Positions 58,921-64,000 of a stretch of 64,000 nucleotides of DNA are shown one piece after another. Source of the stretch: Pseudomonas fluorescens (GTDB lineage Bacteria; Pseudomonadota; Gammaproteobacteria; Pseudomonadales; Pseudomonadaceae); contig NZ_CABVHY010000002.1 in NCBI RefSeq assembly GCF_902497875.1, positions 62,001 to 126,000 of the forward strand, given 5' to 3'. The first letter of the stretch is position 1; each line of letters opens with the position of its first letter. The notes under the pieces were generated by a model. That model had not been told where the DNA came from. It did no database searches and worked only from the letters and a program-made list of their open reading frames with translations. Made by a program: the position numbers and the translations under genes.

Positions 58921-59181
58921 ATGGCCTTGAGAATGGAGCTATCGCTGTTCATCACCGACTGCATCAAAAAGCTCGGTCTCAAGCAAGTTGAAGCCGCCGC
59001 CAGGCTGAACGTCCCTCAATCGCGTGTCTCCGAACTGGCCAATGGCAACATCGAGAAATTTACCCTCGATGCCATGATGGACATGCTGGATCAGCTCGGC
59101 TTTCGCACTCACGTCACCCTGCCCTCCAACGATGCCGGGGCGTCGCCGCAAATAGTCATTACGCCGTCACCTGCCAGCTAG
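58921..59181 (+). CDS. XRE-family small HTH protein, HigA-like antitoxin
   Basis: 86 residues: one HTH (KQVEAAARLNVPQSRVSELA), followed by DAMMDMLDQLGF, the pattern of stand-alone HTH antitoxins. No partner toxin is seen on either side, so it is an orphan. The ribosome site is weak; a start at the M five codons later is possible. Confidence 0.72.
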   Translation: MALRMELSLFITDCIKKLGLKQVEAAARLNVPQSRVSELANGNIEKFTLDAMMDMLDQLGFRTHVTLPSNDAGASPQIVITPSPAS

Positions 59182-59401
59182 CGAGTTAGTTAACGGAAAT
59201 CTATCGACTGGTAGTTGAAACACCCAAGTCCAGTACCATTACACCAGGATTCCCGAGGTGTTTTGCCCCGGATATCTCTCCGGATCTGCACCACGGCATC
59301 TGCTCCAGGTCTGCTCGCTAACCCCCTCCCCCAAACACAACGACTTCCCAGCCGCCATAGAAAATCCTGGTATGGGATCAACTCATTGCTTTCCGAATAT
59401 C

Positions 59402-59415
59402 ATTGCATTTGCAAT
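59402..59415 (+). promoter_or_regulatory. Palindrome upstream of the E1 C-terminal-like gene
   Basis: ATTGCA-TT-TGCAAT resembles the core TTGCAATTGCAA of the MarR-associated palindrome at 61121. An AT-rich possible -10 (ATATTAAAT) lies directly downstream. Confidence 0.45.
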
Positions 59416-59473
59416 CATATTAAATCCTGCCGTATGGTGCATCGACGACGGACCGCACGGAGCGCCATGAAAT

Positions 59474-60592
59474 ATGATCGGTTTTTCCAGTTTCAGCACA
59501 ACCCGGGAGACCGGCCTGGCCGCTCAGGCCTGTATCGAAAAAATCCAAGCGATAGCCCAACAGCCCGATGAAGGATGCTCTTCACCGCTCGACACCATGA
59601 TCGATATCGCCGATCGCCTGGAAAGGGATCCGGGAACAGCGAGGAATATCTGGGTGGTGCGATCCAACCAGCAGCCAGGCGTTGAAGCAGCGCACACACG
59701 AATCAGCGCCTGGCCACTGCGGTTCAGCCCACAGGCGCGCTCCAGCGAAAAACCCCTGCTGTACCTGACCAGTTCCTCGACCTCGGCAGAGCTCTGCGCG
59801 CTGTCGAGCGAGTCCGCTCAGCGCGGGATTTTCTGCAACGACATTGAAACGCTGCCCTCCACCTGGCCCAAGGGCGCTCATCCCTGGGTCCCGCTCTGGC
59901 TAACTGCCAATCCGCAATGCCTGCCCTTCGATCCAGCCAGCGGCGCGGAGGCACGAGCCATTACGCTTGCAGCCTTGCAGAGCCTGTACGTCGAAGGCAG
60001 TCACGGGTTTTATTATATGGCGCTTCACGATGAGCCCAATGACTTCATAGGGCCCATGAGTAGCCTCAGCACGAGCCAGGCGCTCAAAGGCATGTACAAA
60101 GTCAGCGAGATGGAGACTGGCACGGAGCAGCCAAGGGTTCGCCTGCTCGGTGCGGGCCTGGCCTTGCGCGCAGTGATTTCGGCGGCGCGGATGTTGCGTG
60201 ACGACTGGGGCGTGGCCAGTGAACTCTGGAGTTGTCCCAGCTATACCCGTCTGGCGCGGGATGCCGATAGCGCACAACGCTGGAACCGAGTGCATCCCGG
60301 CGTGCCCCGGCGCTCCTCGCACTTGCGCGAATGCCTGAATGCCGAGGACTCCCCGGTCATTGCGGTGACCGGCTACGCACAGCATGTAGCCGAGCAGATC
60401 GGCGCGCACATCACTTCGCGCTTCGTCGCACTCGGCGCGGACTCAACCGAATCGCTACCTTGCGGACCGACCTCGGGCAAGACAGTGGACAAGCGCTGGA
60501 TTGTCACCCTGGCGCTACGAGCCCTGGCCCAGGAAGACAAGCTCCCCCAGGCGTACGTCGAGCGGGCGATGCGGCGTTATCTACTGCTATGA
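59474..60592 (+). CDS. Free-standing paralogue of the AceE/MdeB E1 C-terminal domain
   Basis: 372 residues. The C-terminal ~220 align by eye with the end of the E1 enzyme at 61230: SQALKGMYKVS against PGILKGMYRLS, DDWGVASELWSCPSYTRLAR against ETDFGVSSEVWSVTSLTELR, SRFVALGADSTESL against RRFVALGTDGFGQS. The N part (about 60-170) is more diverged. It lacks the TPP-binding domain (no GDG...N motif), so it cannot be a complete dehydrogenase. Possibly a regulator or decoy subunit; unknown. Confidence 0.7.
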   Translation: MIGFSSFSTTRETGLAAQACIEKIQAIAQQPDEGCSSPLDTMIDIADRLERDPGTARNIWVVRSNQQPGVEAAHTRISAWPLRFSPQARSSEKPLLYLTSSSTSAELCALSSESAQRGIFCNDIETLPSTWPKGAHPWVPLWLTANPQCLPFDPASGAEARAITLAALQSLYVEGSHGFYYMALHDEPNDFIGPMSSLSTSQALKGMYKVSEMETGTEQPRVRLLGAGLALRAVISAARMLRDDWGVASELWSCPSYTRLARDADSAQRWNRVHPGVPRRSSHLRECLNAEDSPVIAVTGYAQHVAEQIGAHITSRFVALGADSTESLPCGPTSGKTVDKRWIVTLALRALAQEDKLPQAYVERAMRRYLLL

Positions 60593-60603
60593 ACCAACAG
60601 CGC

Positions 60604-61056
60604 TCACACCGCTCGCGAGCTGTTGCGGGCGGCACTGGCCGCGCGCTCCAGCGCATCACTGAAGAAGCGCTGTTGCTGATCATCGAATTGCGCCAGAAAC
60701 AGTTCGTCAACGGCGCCTTCGTAAATCTGCCACATCTTCTTGCGCAACACTTTGCCGCTCTCGGTAATGGAGGCGCAGGCTCCACGGCCGTCATCGCTGG
60801 CGCGACTGCGCGCCACCAGGCCCTCGGCTTCCAGGCGGTCGATCAAGCGCGTGAGGTTATAGCGTTCGATGGCCATCACATCGGCCAGCTCATTCATGCG
60901 CCGGGTGCCATTGGGGCCGCTTTCCAACCCCCACAACGCATCGTACCAAGCGTAAGCAGGCAACCCGGCCGCAGCCAGACGGCGCTCGATTTCCCGTATC
61001 AGGCAGCGGTGAGCCCTGACGAATCTGAACCAGGTATCCGGCTCGCTTGAAGACAT
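60604..61056 (-). CDS. MarR-family transcriptional regulator
   Basis: 150 residues with a winged HTH (RMNELADVMAIERYNLTRLI, then DRLEAEGLVARSRASDDGRG). It is divergent from the E1 dehydrogenase gene over 173 bp that contain a perfect palindrome, its likely operator. Effector unknown; a 2-oxo acid or related compound is a guess. Confidence 0.88.
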   Translation of the reverse strand: MSSSEPDTWFRFVRAHRCLIREIERRLAAAGLPAYAWYDALWGLESGPNGTRRMNELADVMAIERYNLTRLIDRLEAEGLVARSRASDDGRGACASITESGKVLRKKMWQIYEGAVDELFLAQFDDQQQRFFSDALERAASAARNSSRAV

Positions 61057-61081
61057 GCTTCACCCTTCCAATGAAATCGAT

Positions 61082-61142
61082 TTAGTTGCAATTGTAGCGC
61101 GCAGCACGATAACTTCGGCATGTAGTTGCAATTGCAACTACA
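61082..61142. promoter_or_regulatory. MarR operators between the regulator and the E1 gene
   Basis: A perfect 22-bp palindrome at 61121-61142 has half-site TGTAGTTGCAA. A second, partial copy (TAGTTGCAATTG) at 61083-61094 lies 39 bp away. Paired sites in a divergent gap fit MarR autorepression and control of the E1 gene. Confidence 0.65.
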
Positions 61143-61229
61143 AACATTCTGACGGATCGGCACGCACCGATCCCCTTCGCCGGGCACCGAACGACTCGGT
61201 GCTCGCGCTGCACTGTCCAGGAGACGACG

Positions 61230-63899
61230 ATGGCACAACAATCAGTGTTTCTCGACGAGGATCCCCAAGAGACTCGCGAATGGCTCGAATCCATTGAATC
61301 GGTTCTGAGCGTCGAAGGCCGCCCTCGCGCCCATTACCTGATCGACCAGTTGCTGGATTTCGATGTCAGCCAGCATGGCGATTTTTATGGCCGAGTCACC
61401 ACACCCTACGTCAACACCATTGCCGTGGACCGCCAGCAAACCTACCCCGGCGATCTGGCCGTGGAGCGTCGGATCAATGCCTACATCCGCTGGAATGCCC
61501 TGGCCATGGTGTTGCGCGCCGGTAAATATTCGAACGTTGGCGGGCACATTGCCTCCTATGCCTCGGCCGCCATCCTCTACGACGTCGGTTTTGATCATTT
61601 CTTCCGTGGCCGGACCGAGCAGTTCGGTGGTGACATGGTGTATATCCAGGGTCACTCCTCTCCGGGCATCTACGGGCGCGCCTATCTCGAGGGCCGCCTG
61701 AGCGAAGATCAACTGGATAACTTTCGCCGCGAGACCGATCGCGATGGCGTGTCGTCGTATCCCCACCCTCGGCTCATGCCCGACTTCTGGCAATTCCCCA
61801 CGGTGTCCATGGGGCTGGGGCCGATCACCGCGGCCTACCAGGCGCGCTTCATGCGCTACTTGGAGGATCGCGGCCTGAAGGAGCACCAGGGTCGAAAAGT
61901 CTGGGCGTTCCTGGGCGATGGGGAAATGGACCAACCGGAGTCCCTGGCGGCCATTTCCCTGGCGGGTCGGGAGAAGCTCGACAACATTATCTTCGTCGTC
62001 AACTGCAACCTGCAGCGCCTGGACGGGCCAGTACGCGGCAACGCCAAAGTGATCCAGGAGTTCGAAAGCCTGTACCGGGCGGCCGGCTGGAATGTCATCA
62101 AAGTGATCTGGGGCGGCGGCTGGGATGCCCTGCTGGATAAGGACAAAAGCGGCCTGCTGCGCCAGCGCATGATGGAGTGCGTCGACGGCGAATATCAGAA
62201 CTACAAATCCCAGAACGGTGCTTACGTACGCGAGCACTTCTTTGGCAAATACCCCAAGTTGCTGGAGCAGGTCAGCGACATGACTGACGAAGAAATCTGG
62301 AAGCTTTCCCGCGGCGGCCACGACCCCGAAAAAGTCTACAACGCTTATGCGGCTGCCATGCGCCACAGCGGTGGACCGACCGTCATTCTGGCCAAGACCG
62401 TCAAGGGTTTTGGCATGGGTGAAGCCGGCGAAGGCCAGAACATCAATCACCAACTGAAGAAGATGGGCGAGGATGCGATCAGGGCCTTCCGCGATCGTTT
62501 TTCGCTGGAAATCACTGACGAACAATTGGGTGAGATGCCCTACCTCAAGCCTGCCGCGGACAGTGTCGAAGCGCGCTACCTGCAGGCCAGGCGCACCCAG
62601 CTGGGGGGTTACATTCCAGAACGAATCAGTCTGGCAGAGCCGTTGCAGATCCCACCGTTGTCGACTCTAAGTACCCAGCTCAAAGGTACCGGCGAGCGCG
62701 AGATTTCCACCACCATGGCCTTCGTGCGGATCCTTGGGACGCTGCTCAAGGACCCGAATATCGGCAAGGTGATCGTGCCCATCGTCCCGGACGAATCACG
62801 GACCTTCGGCATGGAAAGCCTGTTTCGCCAAATCGGTATCCACTCCCACGTCGGCCAACTGTATACCCCCCAGGATGCCGGCCAACTCAGCTACTACAAG
62901 GAGGCCAGGGACGGTCAGATCATGCAGGAGGGACTGAACGAATCCGGCGCCATCTCCTCGTGGATCGCGGCCAGTACTTCGTATAGCACCCACGGCGTGA
63001 TGACCGTGCCCTTCTACATTTTCTATTCCATGTTCGGCTTCCAGCGCGTCGGCGACCTCGCCTGGGCTGCCGGTGATGCGCGCGCCCGAGGCTTCCTGCT
63101 CGGCGCCACCTCAGGCCGGACCACCCTGATGGGTGAAGGCCTGCAACACGACGATGGCCACAGCCACGTGCTGTCTTCGACCGTGCCCTGCTGCGTGTCC
63201 TACGACCCGACCTACGCCTATGAACTGGCCGTGATCATCCAGGACGGCATGCGGCGCATGTACGTCGAGAACGAGGACATCTACTACTACATCACCCTGC
63301 TCAACGAAAACTACGCCCACCCGGACATGCCCGAAGGTGCCGAACCCGGCATTCTCAAAGGCATGTACCGGCTCTCGGCCACGGCCCAACAGACCGAAGG
63401 CAAGCATGTGCAATTGATGGGCTGCGGCTCGATCCTGCTGGAAGTCATCGCCGCCGCGCATCTGCTGGAGACGGATTTTGGCGTCAGCAGTGAGGTCTGG
63501 AGCGTGACCAGCCTGACGGAACTGCGTCGAGAAGGTCAGGAGGTGGAGCGCTGGAACCTGCTGCACCCGCAAGAGACGCCACGAGTCGGCCATGTGGAAA
63601 GTTGCTTGCAGGACAAACAGGGGCCCATGGTGGTCGCGACCGACTACATGAAAATATTCGCCGACCAAATCCGCCCATTCGTCCCCAAACGGCGTTTCGT
63701 CGCGCTGGGCACCGATGGTTTCGGTCAATCGGATACCCGCGAATCACTGCGCAAGTTCTTCGAGGTCGATCGCCACTTTATTGCCGTAGCCGCCTTGAAG
63801 GCCCTGGCCGACGAAGGCACGTTGCCAAGAGAAAAAGTGGCGCAAGCGATTGCCCTTTATGGCATTGATCCGGAGAAACAGAACCCAGCCAAAGTCTGA
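61230..63899 (+). CDS. Homodimeric 2-oxo acid dehydrogenase E1 (pyruvate/2-oxobutyrate, AceE/MdeB-like)
   Basis: 889 residues of the single-chain E1 class. TPP motif GDGEMDQPESLAAI...NCNLQ (residues about 230-265), HSSPGIYGRAYLEGR near 150, and the C-terminal transketolase domain are complete. E1 oxidatively decarboxylates a 2-oxo acid and passes the acyl group to E2. No aceF (E2) follows, unlike the main aceEF operon. A lone E1 with its own regulator is known as MdeB (2-oxobutyrate dehydrogenase, methionine breakdown) in P. putida. Substrate choice is uncertain. Start has GGAG 8 bp upstream. Confidence 0.88.
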   Translation: MAQQSVFLDEDPQETREWLESIESVLSVEGRPRAHYLIDQLLDFDVSQHGDFYGRVTTPYVNTIAVDRQQTYPGDLAVERRINAYIRWNALAMVLRAGKYSNVGGHIASYASAAILYDVGFDHFFRGRTEQFGGDMVYIQGHSSPGIYGRAYLEGRLSEDQLDNFRRETDRDGVSSYPHPRLMPDFWQFPTVSMGLGPITAAYQARFMRYLEDRGLKEHQGRKVWAFLGDGEMDQPESLAAISLAGREKLDNIIFVVNCNLQRLDGPVRGNAKVIQEFESLYRAAGWNVIKVIWGGGWDALLDKDKSGLLRQRMMECVDGEYQNYKSQNGAYVREHFFGKYPKLLEQVSDMTDEEIWKLSRGGHDPEKVYNAYAAAMRHSGGPTVILAKTVKGFGMGEAGEGQNINHQLKKMGEDAIRAFRDRFSLEITDEQLGEMPYLKPAADSVEARYLQARRTQLGGYIPERISLAEPLQIPPLSTLSTQLKGTGEREISTTMAFVRILGTLLKDPNIGKVIVPIVPDESRTFGMESLFRQIGIHSHVGQLYTPQDAGQLSYYKEARDGQIMQEGLNESGAISSWIAASTSYSTHGVMTVPFYIFYSMFGFQRVGDLAWAAGDARARGFLLGATSGRTTLMGEGLQHDDGHSHVLSSTVPCCVSYDPTYAYELAVIIQDGMRRMYVENEDIYYYITLLNENYAHPDMPEGAEPGILKGMYRLSATAQQTEGKHVQLMGCGSILLEVIAAAHLLETDFGVSSEVWSVTSLTELRREGQEVERWNLLHPQETPRVGHVESCLQDKQGPMVVATDYMKIFADQIRPFVPKRRFVALGTDGFGQSDTRESLRKFFEVDRHFIAVAALKALADEGTLPREKVAQAIALYGIDPEKQNPAKV

Positions 63900-64000
63900 T
63901 TGTGCGCACCGCCGCGCCAGGTATGGGTGAGGCGGCGTTCGGCCAGGAGCTGCCGGTGGTCGTCGCATGTCGCTTGTCGCCGGCGTTTGGCTAAGCTCAA

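Noticed and set aside
58686..58991. 101-codon frame upstream of the HTH gene as a possible partner toxin
   Set aside because: No RelE/HigB-like features, no ribosome site, and it runs into the HTH gene in another frame.
40940..61000. Attachment-site duplicate of the tRNA-Leu 3' end
   Set aside because: No second copy of the tRNA end was noticed by eye; an exact search would be needed.

Overview
The window is chromosomal DNA of a Pseudomonas, most likely of the P. fluorescens group. The housekeeping genes and their order fit that genus: guaB-guaA, xseA, leuA, the rlmN-pilW-rodZ-ispG-hisS-yfgM-bamB-der cluster, the iscRSUA-hscBA-fdx-iscX-ndk cluster, cysE-trmJ/suhB, and queA-tgt-yajC-secD-secF. 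Two families of short palindromic REP doublets, typical of fluorescent pseudomonads, fill many gaps. No identification outside the sequence was possible, so the genus call is inference from recognised protein families and gene order.

Layout. 1-0.4 kb: the edge of a HicA-like toxin-antitoxin-type pair. 0.66-3.7 kb: a large toxin-like protein with a ChaN/EreA-like C-terminal domain. 3.8-7.0 kb: guaBA. 7.1-16.2 kb: a zinc-ribbon protein, a TauE-type permease, a LysR regulator, xseA, an M23 peptidase, leuA, and an omega-amidase/aminotransferase pair. 16.4-33.4 kb: one long minus-strand block that carries GTPase Der, outer membrane assembly and secretion helpers, tRNA charging, isoprenoid synthesis, cell shape, pilus assembly, RlmN, Ndk, the whole Fe-S cluster machinery with its IscR regulator and operator, CysE and TrmJ. 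The Fe-S genes are followed by RlmN and IspG, both Fe-S enzymes. 33.5-40.8 kb: suhB, a glycine-zipper protein, and queA-tgt-yajC-secD-secF. 40.87 kb: tRNA-Leu(CAA).

From about 41 to 61 kb the DNA is accessory and mosaic. It holds a DUF6124 gene behind a highly structured leader; an AT-richer pair made of an acyltransferase and an orphan podovirus-type tailspike; a TIR-like protein with a C-terminal membrane segment; small secreted proteins; a type VI secretion PAAR effector followed by an array of immunity genes that contains a recent 803-bp tandem duplication; a DUF3300/DUF2950 pair; and a bifunctional mannitol-1-phosphate dehydrogenase/phosphatase. Degenerate copies of a GGGGACAGATTTATTT-type inverted repeat sit at almost every cassette boundary, and a displaced mannitol-dehydrogenase fragment lies beside one of them. 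No integrase, transposase or CRISPR array was seen.

61-64 kb: a complete homodimeric E1 (AceE/MdeB-like) dehydrogenase diverges from a MarR regulator across a perfect 22-bp palindrome. Next to them is a free-standing protein that resembles only the C-terminal part of the same E1 enzyme.

The most interesting leads are the effector-immunity array, the switch-like leader of the DUF6124 gene, the TIR-like gene, the E1 C-terminal paralogue, and REP elements that supply the stop codon of four different genes.
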